Below the pieces are notes generated by a model. That model was not told where the DNA came from. It did not search any database and saw nothing but the letters and a program-made list of their open reading frames with translations. Position numbers and translations under genes: made by a program. From positions 92,886,113 to 92,950,112 of the forward strand of contig NC_080672.1 of the NCBI RefSeq assembly GCF_030247195.1: DNA of 64,000 bases, read 5' to 3'. Shown piece by piece: positions 47,860 through 58,982 of this stretch (position 1 is its first letter; the number at the start of each line of letters is the position of its first letter). The DNA comes from Topomyia yanbarensis (taxonomy: Eukaryota; Arthropoda; Insecta; Diptera; Culicidae).

Positions 47860-48270
47860 TCGAAGTGCCGCGTAGGGTTTCTAGTACCGGCCCTGTTTGG
47901 CGAGTACTGGTTCTACGGTACTGCAGCCCTCAGTACCGGTAAAATATCGGTACTGGAATATGTTCGTCAAAAAAAATAGATAACATCAGACGAAACTAAC
48001 AATGATACTTTTATTGATAAGCTGTGCTTCAGTCACGCTCAGAGCAAATGCAAAAAATTACGTTGTTATAGCTATCAATAAAGCAGTTTATATTGCTTTG
48101 TTGTTTATCCATTGCACAAACAGTACAATATCATTCGTCTGGGTGCGCAGTGAAATGAAAAAAATTACAGAAGTGAAAAGTGCCTCCACTTCAGGAATTA
48201 CAATTGCAACTGACTTCAAACAAACTCGAATGAGATCAAATGTGCGGTTGGTGGAACAGTTCCAAAAAAT
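47860..48270 (+). repeat. dispersed repeat with 'taccggtaaaatatcggtactg' start, copy 1
   Basis: The block around 47934-48010 ('agtaccggtaaaatatcgg', then 'caaaaaaa(t)a.ataacatc') and the following sequence to about 48200 correspond to 54541-54880. The 3' half also matches 52940-53200. Of the three copies this one is the most diverged. Confidence 0.5.
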
Positions 48271-49300
48271 ATAAGTATGTCAAGAGTTTAGCCGAAGCTG
48301 GAAGCATCATTGTGAAGAAATTCGTGCAACACAACTTGATTTGAGCCAAGATTCGCGTGTATCTGGATGATAATGAAATAGAGGTACGTCGATGTGCACC
48401 ACACGCTAACTTGGAGTTTCTTAATAGAATCATGTCGATATAAAAGCAAGTGGAATCCATCATTTGAAGAAACTTTTTCCCATGTAATTCTAAGAGATCA
48501 TGTTGTGACATTCCAGATAACAAAACATCTTCCTTCTTACCTGACTTTAGATGCAAATCAAACAACGCAGATCACAAACTCAGGTCAGGTCCCTATGTGC
48601 CCTATCCGGATCGAGGTTAGGTATTAAATCGGCGTTCGTTCTTTTATAGACTAACATTCAACAGCGGAATTAGTACAGAAGTGACTTAGGCCGCAAACTT
48701 ATTATGTCTGCATACATTGAATAATGGGAACCAACTGAAATGTTGCTTATGAGAGACTCTAGAAATGAATAATTTGCTATATCATTCATGCTAGTTCTAA
48801 ATACACAAATTTAATGAAAGATCACTGTTAATATATGTTAAATTATCCAATTACGTACTAAGAGTAATATTCACTAATCTTCTAATGCCACCTTACTGGC
48901 CAATATTTTGAAGAAGACTCCTATATATGCTAAAAAGGTACGTTTATTATTATAGCCAATGAAAGGTTTTAATGATACCGAAAATACCGCACCAAAACGG
49001 ATTCGCGCTCGCCAGTTCTCGTTTACAGAGACTGTCAGCATTAAAATGCCAAAAGAGAAATTTCTTTCACGATTTCCACCCAGAATTAGAAACAAATAAA
49101 TATAACGGGCTTACGAATGACAAAACATTTAAATAGACCATTGCTTATATGTGTGACGAGCATCCTTCGTCATCAAATAGAAGAGATAACACCATGAAAA
49201 AATTCTCCCTCGCTAATCGAACATTACGCACCAATCCGGGCACAGTTAGTGACCACTATCATAAAATCGATTATTTAGGTTATTTATAATAATTGCACGT
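48271..49300. other. no gene recognised
   Basis: Frames at 48236-48565 on the minus strand and on the plus strand near 48290-48420 show no domain. Confidence 0.35.
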
Positions 49301-49304
49301 TCTT

Positions 49305-49680
49305 AGAACTATTTTTTTTCCTCGAAAGTTGTCCTATTGGAGCTGTAGAGATAGGGTCTCGGAAGGGTTCCTTGTCAGAATCACTCACTACAATTGCAGA
49401 CGAGACAGGAAATGTCACTCTCTAAAACACTGTTTAAGGCCAATTGCAGCGGGCTGTCATTCTGAATGTAATATTCATTGCACGGTTCAGATATGTAAGG
49501 GCTCAAGGATTTCACTTCTGCGTGTATCATCGCGAAAGGCTCGAGCGTTTGTGCGTTAACGTGTTCGATCGCGTGGGTATTTGTATTACGCGTGTAAAAA
49601 ATCGATTTCATAACCGTGTGTCCTTTCGCATATTCTAGTGTGTTCTTGGACGATGGCACGCGGGCAGGCCGCCAGACGAG
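49305..49680. repeat. satellite-like element: 5' module and part monomer
   Basis: The 5' module at 49325-49495 matches 12824-12990 closely ('gagctgtagagatagg', 'gacgagacaggaaatgtc', 'gcgggctgtcattctgaatg'). It is followed by one truncated monomer ending in 'cctttcgcatattc'. Confidence 0.7.
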
Positions 49681-52285
49681 AGGGAGGAAACGTGCGAAAA
49701 ATTATTCACTCGAAAACGGATAAGCGTACAGCAATGTTATCTTCTGGGATGTTTTATGACAATCCAAGACCTTCATTTTGATGCTATAGCTATAGTGGTT
49801 GATCCCTCTTGAAGTGAGATATTTAAAACTTTTTTTTTTAAAGAACGAAAAACAAGATGAAATCTTCAGAAATATTGAAGAACTTGTATTTTCGAACATC
49901 TTTACTGAAGACTAAAAATCTCCATTTATAATACACTCGAAGTTATAGACCGTTGTTTGTGAATGACCCCTGAAAAACATTTTTTCGGCATAACTTTCTA
50001 TTTATCGTAGATATAGCTTCAGTATTTTCGAGAAAGTTATTCATATTACAAAGATACGTATCTTTCCAGAAAAGATAATCGGTCTATCTCTTGTGACTTA
50101 GAAATTATTGGGTAATTTTTGGTGAAAATAGCAAAAGTTTGAAAGTAATAACTTCTAGAAGGGCTAGAACCGGCAGCCAGCTGTAATGCTACATCATCCA
50201 CATTATAAAACTCAATACAGTTTCCTTGTCTCTCGCTGCCTTCAGTAAAGTTATGGATGATTTGAAAAAAAACTATTGTTTTTCAAAATATGTCCAATAT
50301 CTCCGAAAATACTCGAGATAAGAAAAAATATGCGTGATCAAATTTCTGTATTTTGACAAGGCAAATAACTTCGTAGAATATACGAAACCCTATAATTTAA
50401 AAGATATTTTAAAACAATCTTTTTGGGGGCCATCCAAATATAACAAGCTATAACCTCTCAAGCACTTAAAAAGAGACTTCGTGTATTCAGCAAAAATATT
50501 GGTGAATGTAATCTCCACAACTTTTTTAAAGACGCTAGTTCATTTCTTTTACCAACCAAAAAAATCTCACTTATAGGAGGATTATTCACGAAAATCATAG
50601 CAGCAAATGACAAATCTTGTTGTTTTTGATGAGTTGTTCGAAAACACTATTAACGTAAACTCAGCCGTTTCAGTGTTAACGACCAATCACCATTTGAAAG
50701 GCTTTGTTTTTCAAAAATTACCAAATTACTTTGAAAATACATTAGATAAGCCATTGTTGTATTATAGAAAGTTGTTTATTTTGATAATTCAAACCTTTTT
50801 ACGGAACATACCGAACTTATCAGAAAGATATTTAAAAATTTATATTAATGAGTTGGCTTCAAAGGGATCATCCACAAACAACCAACAATAATGTTGAAGA
50901 TATTGAAGATAAAGACTTTGTGTCTTTAGCAAAGTTGTTGGTAAACTTTGCTGAAGACATAATTTTAGTATACGCACTTGCAATAAAGTTAGCGAATATA
51001 TCTTACTTTTAGGAAGATTAATCATTAAAAAATTAAAACCATATGAAATGGCTTGTTATGTCCACTAATTCCACCGAAGTCGTCATTGACCCAAATTTAA
51101 GAATTTGGGCGTAATCAATAGATCGCACCATTTTGACAAAAAAACACTGTGTAATGTTGTGAATAGATCTAAATACGGCGCAGTGGTTCGTCTCCAGCAA
51201 CAACAAAAAATGTTGTGAATAACTTCAACTTTATGTTCATCGTAGAGGCTTGGTGTTTTCAAAGATATATTTTAAGAATAATTTTCTGAATCTTTTGAAC
51301 GTAGCGCCAAAAACCAAATTAAATTCACTTAACAGTAAGCTTGAACCATTCTGGTATAATTTATTACAAGTTTTTTTTGTATTTGCTCAATGAATTGGCT
51401 GGTGACACAAGACACAAAAATAAGCTGTCATTTGTTCGAATCTCGATAAGCAAGGATTTTAAGTGTCAGTAGAAATATTTAAAGTTTGCTTAAAAATGAT
51501 TAGCTTGTTAATTGGTATAGATTACTTTTCAAATTTTACTACAAGACCATTTTTTCGGATTACTTTTTCACTTCCCAGAATGATTTAAAACGAAGTTTGG
51601 GCCACTAAGTGGCTAGTAAAATGCATCGCTTCTGCTTATACTAAGAATAATTTCTAATCTAACAAATAACGACTTATCGGTGGGACTGGTATCAACATAT
51701 CATGACAATTAATTGATCAAATGGAAGTAACATATGTGATGAATAGTATCAGAATGATTAGATCTCACTATTAGGTGAAGTATATCAGTTTTATGACTTT
51801 CCAACTATTCTTTCCCGTGATATTTCGGGTTGAAATGTAGCTGTAACTTGTACATTTTCAATGTTGACAATAAATTCCCGCGAAAAATTTAACCCCTTTA
51901 ACTTAAAATCGTAATAACATTTTTATTAAAAAAATCCTAGTTTTCGGCGAAGTTATTCTGGATTATATTCCTTCCCAAGTTATCCAGGAAAACAATACAA
52001 CTCATTACACATTTAAAGAACAATTTATAACGTCAGTACAAGTTTTGTAATCAGATGGGACATTACAGAAAACCACGTTCAGACACCGCTAAGAAAAAAA
52101 CTCGTTCAGGTCATAATGACCGCGCAAAAGCCGCATCCAGTATCTCAGAATCAACAGCATGCATCATAAACGAGGCATCAATTGTGAAACTCTACGTGTT
52201 CACACTCGTACTCTGTAAGGGTAAGAAGCAATTAAGAACATCTGATCGCAAGCGTCAAGGCAGCATAAACGATGACGATATGGAC
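49681..52285. other. AT-rich dispersed repeat DNA, no gene
   Basis: Several short phrases recur here ('agcaaagttgttg', 'aatattggtgaatg', 'tcttactttta/cacttataggaggatta'), which suggests old overlapping interspersed repeats. No domain appears in any frame. Confidence 0.4.
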
Positions 52286-52289
52286 GTAT

Positions 52290-52810
52290 ATGACTTCCGG
52301 GCGTAACGGAATCTTGATCGCGCGAACACGGGCGTTTATAGGTTCATTCTTGGAAACGTGTTTGTAGATTTATAAGTGCTAAAACGTCACCGGGGTATTA
52401 TCCTATTTGCGAGATCGCGGACGTAGGTGCGCGTAGATCATCGCGAAGGGCGCAAGCATTTGTATGTTAACGTGTTTGTCGCTTGCGCTACCGTGTATGT
52501 AACTTCGCGTGCATAAATTCTATTTTATAACCGTCTTGCCACTCGCATATTCGCGTGTAAAACACACAGCAAAGATCGATCCATATTGACTCGCCAGTCG
52601 ACCACGTTCACAGGCTTGTGATTGATCGATAGTTAGGTGCAGTGTATGAAAAAAACACAAAATATAAGAAAAGCCCATAAGCTCTCTTGGTCTCCTTGAT
52701 GCACCACTACCAAGGCGTAACGCAATAACCATCTAAAAGCATATTGCTCTTTAAAACAGACGCTTGATAATATTTGTAATACCGTCAAACCCATCAATCT
52801 AGGGAAGAGA
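52290..52810. repeat. satellite-like element: part monomer and 3' module
   Basis: Contains 'atcgcgaagggcgcaagc', 'cgcgtgcataaattctatt' and then the 3' module 52640-52800 ('ccttgatgcaccactacc', 'gtaataccgtcaaacc'). The 5' module is absent. Confidence 0.65.
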
Positions 52811-52864
52811 ATAGCAGCACGTTCTATGGCATTAGTAACAAAATGGTTTTGAATATTTCCTATT

Positions 52865-53282
52865 AGGTAGTGTAAAAATCTAGTTATTTCATTCAGTACA
52901 ACGGTAGCTATACACGTTAAAAAAAATCGCGTTAAATACGTTAAATGATCTCGCCCAGAGCAGAAACAAAAAATTACACTATTATAGATATAAATAAAAC
53001 AAGTAATCAACACCTACTGCTTTGTTGCTTATTCACTGCACAAACTGTACAGTATCGTTCCTCGGACAGCGCAGTGAAATCAGTGAACTACAGAAGTGAA
53101 ACGTGCTTCTACTACGAAAATTACCATTGCACCTGGAATTTGTGCGCTCTGAGCTGTTTCCTAGCTGTTTGAGTTAATCGTGGTGGAGTCAGTGTTTTTC
53201 CATTCCATCAGGTAGTGTAAAAATCTAGTTATTTCATTCAGTACAACGGTAGCTATTCACGTTAAAAAATCGCGTTAAATAC
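52865..53282. mobile_element. TRIM-like unit with ~75-bp direct terminal repeats
   Basis: A 75-bp sequence (52865-52939, starting AGGTAGTGTAAAAATCTAG) is repeated in direct orientation at 53210-53282 with three small differences. The 270-bp interior has no coding content and is also found at 54650-54920 without the terminal repeats. The size and layout resemble terminal-repeat retrotransposons in miniature, but I did not find a convincing primer-binding site, so a simple tandem duplication around a dispersed repeat is also possible. Confidence 0.45.
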
Positions 53283-53289
53283 CAGTCGA

Positions 53290-53560
53290 AAACTTTGAAA
53301 CGAGACTCCTATATTGAAGTGATAAAAATATTATACTCTAAAATGTGCCATGTATATTCGAAATATGAAACGTTTGTGCCAATAATCTCGTTACCTAGGT
53401 ACCTACCAACCAAGAATTACCATCCCAACGCACACACTAGCATAAACAATTTGATAAGTCAACGTAGGAGAGCAAATATCAAAACTCTTCATGAGATTGC
53501 AATAATCGCCCTGAAAAGGGCGAGTTGGTTTTTTTCTTGGTATCGTTTCACCTGCCAATA
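53290..53560 (+). pseudogene. possible LINE ORF2 3' remnant
   Basis: The frame contains LPRYLPTKNYH and ISQRRRANIKTLHEI, loosely like the C-terminal segment of Jockey-type ORF2 proteins (LPSY....L..RR). Its first 50 bp ('actcctatattgaa.. ataatact.taaaa') also occur at 55490-55545, directly behind the better preserved Jockey RT. Confidence 0.25.
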
Positions 53561-53629
53561 ACGGCGCATTATTTCCGATATTCTTTGGCAGTAGAATGGT
53601 CTAGATTAAGCCACACACAATTTGTTCGG

Positions 53630-53840
53630 CTCGAATGACCTGATGCAGATGACGGAGGATGATCCTGGTCTACTTGTTATCACGGGCAGCGTTAACTGCC
53701 AACTCCAATACTTTGGCAGCAAGATATTCCATCACTGCTGTCAGGTAGACATGGGGGGTCCGGCACCGACACGCTAGGTGTAGTGACCCTTTCTCAGCAA
53801 ACGATGGATTCGGACGACAGGACAGGTTTTGTACCGGGTT
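53630..53840 (-). pseudogene. histone H2A pseudogene fragment
   Basis: Read on the minus strand in two frames, the sequence gives [15 protein letters not shown], then RVGAGPP, then [26 protein letters not shown] and TRIILRHLHQVIR. This follows the histone-fold core of canonical H2A (…RIHRLLRKG….[32 protein letters not shown]…) almost residue by residue. NAARDNK rather than NA.KDLK points to canonical H2A and not H2Av. Lesions are a stop in place of a residue after HYT, a frameshift at the GPP/VYL junction and a stop where the second K of DNKK should be (53670-53672). The N-terminal tail and C-terminus are not recognisable. Adjacent sequence is LINE-derived. Confidence 0.8.
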
Positions 53841-54235
53841 CAGTTTACGTTCAAAGCCAAAGGGGCCAGCTACCCGATCAGAAACACATAACATAAATAT
53901 TTCAAAACTATATCTCGCATTGTTACTTGTTGTAAATTTCTGTTATTTTAACTACTAACGAGACCTAATTTATAACACAATATGTTACAAAAATTGTGTT
54001 CTGTTATAATCTTGTTATTTCATTCTGATCGGGTATCGAACAGAAATAGTTTACTTCCATTGTCAAAGAGGAAGTGGAGCTTCGAATGAAAACTAGTCCG
54101 GTTCGCTTGTAACCGAATTGTACGGACCAATCATGGCGCAGATATTACTTGCTTTTATGAAATCCATTATTTCCGTTACGACATTGCCTGTAACTTTCAC
54201 AAAGATCTGAAGCGAAAGGTGCCGCGAGACAGAGG
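53841..54235. other. no gene recognised
   Basis: The minus-strand frame 54093-54287 was examined as a possible H2B relic, but the resemblance is too weak to call. Confidence 0.35.
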
Positions 54236-54239
54236 ATGA

Positions 54240-54540
54240 TAAATTACCCACTGAGTAGGAACTTAAATCGCATTGGAGATACGTCATTGAGCAGCGGAAA
54301 GAAGCCAGCCTTCCATTTACAATGTTTTTGAATGGTGAAGTTGGGAATGATTCACAAGCTATCTGCGCATTATCCGCCTCTAAGTTCGCAAGTGTGTTCG
54401 ACGGTGAGACTCCGTCCTCGCAGCAGATAGACGTTGCCGTTAGCAGCGTGGCTCAACTCTAACGCTCGGTGAGTGAGATTCGCGTGGAGAAGTCGAATAT
54501 TGTATCAGCAGCATCCAAGCTTAAAGCATTGTCATCTCCC
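54240..54540 (+). pseudogene. Jockey-like LINE ORF2, segment between EN and RT
   Basis: The plus frame reads NGEVGNDSQAICALSASKFASVF, then RVEKSNIVSAASKLKALSSPG. This resembles the linker of Jockey-type ORF2 proteins that leads to the SPGPDGIP start of the RT. Similarity stops at the 'ccggtacc' word at 54540, where the dispersed repeat begins. Confidence 0.6.
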
Positions 54541-54922
54541 GGTACCGGTAGAATACCGATACTGAAATATTTTTGTCTAAAAAAAAAAAATAACAGCAAA
54601 GCAGAATAAAATGTGGAAAAATATACTTTTACTGGTAAGCCATATTTCAGTATACCTTCTGATCTCGCCCAGAGCAGAAACAAAAAACTACACTGTTATA
54701 GCTATAAATAAAACAAGTAATCAACACCTACTGCTTTGTTGCTTATTCACTGCACAAACTGTACAGTATCGTTCCTCGGACAGCGCAGTGAAATCAGTGA
54801 GCTACAGAAGTGAAACGCGCTTCTACTACGAAAATTACCATTGTACCTGGAATTTGTGCGCTCTGTACTGTTACCTAGCTCTTTGAGTTAATCGTGGTGG
54901 AGTCAGTGTTTTTCCATTGCAA
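54541..54922 (+). repeat. dispersed repeat interrupting the Jockey remnant, copy 3
   Basis: Starts 'ggtaccggtagaataccg' and runs to 'gtcagtgtttttccattgc'. The body (54655-54920) is over 90 percent identical by eye to 52945-53205. Its open frame of about 90 codons is also kept at 52945-53172, but many differences look neutral and there is no recognisable domain. It separates two pieces of the LINE, with about 100 RT codons missing at the site. Confidence 0.6.
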
Positions 54923-54924
54923 TG

Positions 54925-55490
54925 AATATATTTCGAAAGACCAACACGGATTCAAGCCGATCCGATCGACAACGACGACGAATCTGCTATCTCTAACCTC
55001 TCTTGTGTTCGTAGAGTTTGTCGCAAATCAATACACTGGTGTTATATATATACTGACCTATCCGCAGTTTTCGACAAAATCAATCACGATATCGAAATTG
55101 CTATATTGACAAAACTTGGATTCACTGGATCACTCCTACGATAGTGCCAGTTTTATCTCGTTGGCCGTCAACTCAGTGTGAACATAGGTGATGCATACTC
55201 CAAACTGTTCTCCGCTAAGGCTGGTATTCCGCAAGGAAGTCATCTCGGGCCATTCATATTCACTCTCTATTTCAACGATGTCAACTATCAGCTAGAAGGG
55301 CCACGGTGTCGTTTGCAGATGACTCAAAGATCTTCAACAGAATTAAGAACCGAACGGATGTACTTTATTTGCAGCAGCAATTTGACACTTTCAGCAAACG
55401 GTGTGAAACAACCGAATGATTCTGAATCCTGCTAAATGTTCTGTGATATCGTTCTCCAGAATTAGGTCCCATTGATTCGGCCGAAATATT
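54925..55490 (+). pseudogene. Jockey-like LINE reverse transcriptase remnant
   Basis: RT blocks in order on the plus strand: NEYISKDQHGFKP.RSTTT (54922 onward), DLSAVFDKINHDI (about 55053), YLVGRQLSVNIG (about 55150), GIPQGSHLGPFIF (about 55225) and the catalytic SFADDSKIF (about 55309). A NPAKCSVISFSR stretch ends near 55480. At least two frameshifts and one stop occur. The QHGF and FADD motifs place it in the Jockey group of non-LTR elements. Confidence 0.75.
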
Positions 55491-56380
55491 TTAAAGGGAG
55501 TCCTATATTGAAACGTTAGAAGTATAATACTTTAAAAAATCATGGAACAACATTACCTTCTGCTTCGATAAATTTCGTAACCAATTCACAGCATTCACAA
55601 CTAGTACTGGGGTAAAGATCCACACCGCATTCCTGGTCATAAATGAAACTTATAACAAGTGACTTTAATGACAAGTGTTTATAATTTCAGCAGAATCTAG
55701 ATATGAAGGAGTTCAAAAGGACCCAAATTTCAATATAAAACAGAACATAAAATGAACCAAATAAAAATATTAAAAAACAAAAATTAAACATGCATGCCAC
55801 CATTAAACTAAACACTCGAATAAAACGCACTAATGTTTGGCCCATTTTCCTAACAACTCTTTTAACGACTGATGCTTGAAGACGTCGTCGTCGTCTTCAT
55901 CGTCGTCGCACTTACCGGGCTACCCCAAGCCGCAAGAGCACAAAGAAATCTCATTACAGCAGCTTATAAACACTTCAGCCAGCCTTGCATTGTCTGATCC
56001 ACAAACTAATCTAGACACAACAAAGCGCCATTCCTCCTACATGATCCTTTAACACACACACACATAAACAGCCGGCAAGGACAAAACAGACAGAGGGATC
56101 AAAACTAAACACCTCTCCGGAGTGAAACTATACTTAAGTAGCAGAGCAGTTTCAGTTCCAAGTTCTACTAGGAATCCACCTGCAGGCACTTTTGTTGGGC
56201 GGAGGCAACGCAACAACACCGCTGTCAGACTACGTTAGATCATTGCGGGATGAGGCTAAAGGGGAGCGAACGGGATGAGATGGTCGTTGGGAGCAATTAT
56301 ATCGCCCGTTTGCAATAAAAGCAGCTTATCGGTACAAGTGCGCTCCAAGCTTCGACGATTTTCTCACCCCCCGACTGGGA
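55491..56380. other. no gene recognised
   Basis: Contains a (GTC)n tract at 55882-55910. From about 56 kb the sequence lacks the window's repeats and may be single-copy DNA. Confidence 0.4.
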
Positions 56381-56394
56381 TACGCCGACTCCAC

Positions 56395-56530
56395 CTATAA
56401 ATAGTTCAAGGAGTGTTGTTTGTGTCGTGATTTTTCTTTGTTTTCCAGGATTACTTGCGGGCTTTCCCGATGTACTTACGACGTACATATATGGTATATA
56501 AATACGCTCTGCTTCGTTATCAGCCAGTCG
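56395..56530 (+). promoter_or_regulatory. candidate core promoter: TATA boxes and initiator
   Basis: TATATAAATA at 56495-56504 is followed at 25-29 bases by TCAG/CCAGTCG (56520-56529), close to the arthropod initiator TCAKTY. A second TATA-like box, CTATAAATAG, lies at 56395-56404. The spacing is right, but no convincing first exon follows (the ATG at 56534 meets a stop after six codons unless spliced). It remains a motif-level candidate. Confidence 0.3.
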
Positions 56531-57012
56531 GTTATGTTCAATATTCTCACGTAATTGTGGGATGGTGGGTGGTTCGCTAGCGTTTCCCGTCGGAACACCC
56601 CTTCAAGGCCTCGTTAGTTTTTATTTTATTCAAGTACCAACAGATACAGGAAAATGCCGTACAATTGTTATCACCATTTATGCTATTGGGACATTCGCGG
56701 TAATAACTGAACCTACTCGTGCTGTTGTTTTTTTTGTAGAAATATGGTATAGAAATAACATCTATTGATTCATAACAGTTTTGCCTGCTACCAGGCACAT
56801 AAGGACAATTCCAGCTATTATTATCGTACATTTAGGTATACCAATGAATATTGGGAAAAAATACGCACGTTTTTATTTATTTCTAGAAAGAAAACAAATA
56901 TTTGTTAGGGTATTGGGACGATATTTCCCCTGTGTCATTAATGTCGGGACCATTCTGATCATTAATAGGTTTGACTAATTCCCACAAGACAATCCAGCAA
57001 AACCACTTTCAG

Positions 57013-57243
57013 GTGCCAGAGAACCATGGGATTGAACATGCAGTAACTGTGCCCGCCGAACGAATCGAAAAGTCGGCCATGAAAAGAAAATATGAACGCA
57101 GAGTGACAGTAGGTCCACGAGACGGTTGGAATAACAGAAAAAAACACCAGGCTAAGAGCCGAATGCTTGCAGCGGATAAACGTCAAAATATGGAACGATA
57201 CGGTGAGCTGAGGGCAGTCCAGAAAAAAACTATTACGGCGTAA
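57013..57243 (+). CDS. uncharacterised basic ORF, possible terminal exon
   Basis: The reading frame (open from 56971) ends at 57243 and encodes a very basic, lysine- and arginine-rich stretch (KRKYERRV, NRKKHQAKSRM, DKRQNMERYGELR). A splice-acceptor-like ACTTTCAG ends at 57012, so it could be a last exon downstream of the promoter candidate. I recognise no domain, and 90-codon frames arise by chance in a window this size. A function cannot be assigned. Confidence 0.15.
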   Translation: MPENHGIEHAVTVPAERIEKSAMKRKYERRVTVGPRDGWNNRKKHQAKSRMLAADKRQNMERYGELRAVQKKTITA

Positions 57244-57695
57244 GCCGAGTGGGTAACGGGAATCTGTTGACAGATCGTATGGGAGTGGCTGCAGGTGAAA
57301 GGAGCATATTGTGTTGCTATTGAGCTTGAGTTTGTGCGACCAATGCCAATGCCAAGAAGTAACAAGTTAATTGATCAATACCGGCGCTAGCCATGCCAAA
57401 ACGTAGATCGCACTAGGAAAGGGAAGGAATGTTAGTCTGAGCCTTAGTTTTGCTATGGGCCATATATACAACTGCACACTTCACAAGTTTAGCGGGAGGG
57501 AAGGAGGTAGAATGTACTTAAGGATTCGAAATGATGCTGGAGTTCGGGTTTGACAAAAGATGTTCGGAGTTTCTGGGCACCCCGCTACCGGGAGACTTAT
57601 TAGGTGTTTAAAATACGTTTCAGGAACATCGTAAAGGGGAATAGCGAGAAACTATCTAGTGCCATATTTAATTCAAATATTATTTTTACACAAGT
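57244..57695. other. no gene recognised
   Basis: No domain or window repeat noticed. Confidence 0.35.
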
Positions 57696-58149
57696 CCTTA
57701 TTATTTTTAGAGAGTAGGCCAACTGAAGCTGTAGAGCTTGGTTCTCGGAAGGGCTCACTGTCAGAATCACTCACTATAATTGCAGACGAGACGGGAAATG
57801 TCATTCAATAAAACACTGTTTAAGGCCAATCGCAGCAGGCCGTGATTCTGGTTGTGATATTGAGTATACGGTTGAATTGCGATCGAACGAGAACGAGCGT
57901 TTGTATGTTGGCGCTTGAGACCGCGTGTATAAATATGCTAAAACGTTTACTTAAAATCCCCGGAGCGTTTTCACGTTTGCGAGATCGCGGTCTAGGTGTG
58001 CGTGAATGCCCGCGAAGGGTTCGAGCGTTTGTATGTTACCGTTGCGTGTGCTAGCTTATATGAAACTTCGCATGAATATATGCGATTGTATAACCGTGTG
58101 GCCATTTGCATACTCAAATGGGTTCTGGGACAGCAAGCATAACGTTTAA

Positions 58150-58982
58150 GGGTTATATACAAAGTTGAGGTTAAAAAAATCGAAAAAAGTTTCTGTTGCA
58201 TTATTCTGAAACTACATACTTTTGAAAATATACACTACCGGTTAAAAGTTTAAGTTCACCCTACAATGTTAATATTCAAAAAGCTATGGCTTTCTTCATT
58301 TATTGTTATTAATTATTATTTATAATTATTTTTCGACCCATTTATCTACGATGGACACATAAAATATGTAGTTCTTTTACACTTTTCAATAATGAGATGA
58401 TAATCTTCGAATTAGGTCAATTTGGATAGATATTTTTTCGACAATTGCGATTTTCAATATAAAAATCTTTCTACTTACCTTTCAATAAAGTAAAATATAA
58501 AAAAAATTCGGAATATAATTTTTGGAGTGAGCTCTCGCAGCACTTAGATGTTACACGTATTATGTAATCGACGCATCGGAAGAACACAAACTGTCATAAC
58601 AAGTTTGTTTGTGATCTACGCGTCACCCAAAGACGGTAAACCCTCTCCTACACTCGACCAGTAGCGTGTAGCAACATGATATTGGCAAGATGCACGTACT
58701 TGACAAAGTCTACTGAGAAACCTACTCAATTATGCAAAATTAAAAAAAAAAAAAAGCAAGTGAACTTCATCTTTTGACCGGTAATTTCATCCAGAATGCA
58801 GTTCGGGAAAGTACCATAACTCCAACAATTTTCAACATTTTTTAACACAACTTTTTTATATTTTCTTCGATAGTACAACCAACAAATTATCTTTCACTTT
58901 TAGAAACAAAATTTGCACAAAAAGGCTTTAAAACATTATGAACTTAGCTCCCTTTTTTTCTTTCAGCTTTGTATATAACCCC
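58150..58982. mobile_element. TTAA-flanked MITE inside the satellite
   Basis: Bounded by TTAA at 58146-58149 and 58983-58986. Ends are GGGTTATATACAAAG and the inverted CTTTGTATATAACCCC. TTAA duplications suggest the piggyBac superfamily. This family differs from the one at 4972-5485. It is interrupted by a Tc1-like MITE. Confidence 0.75.
58233..58783. mobile_element. Tc1-like MITE nested in the TTAA element
   Basis: The left end CACTACCGGTTAAAAGTTT and the right end (inverted TACCGGTCAAAAGATGAAG) match the widely seen CACTACCGGTCAAAAGTTT termini of Tc1-like transposons. The interior (about 550 bp) shows no transposase frame. The TA duplication is not clear on the right side. Confidence 0.7.

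Noticed and set aside
54093..54287. Possible H2B relic next to the H2A pseudogene
   Set aside because: A few residues can be lined up with the H2B core, but order and spacing do not hold.
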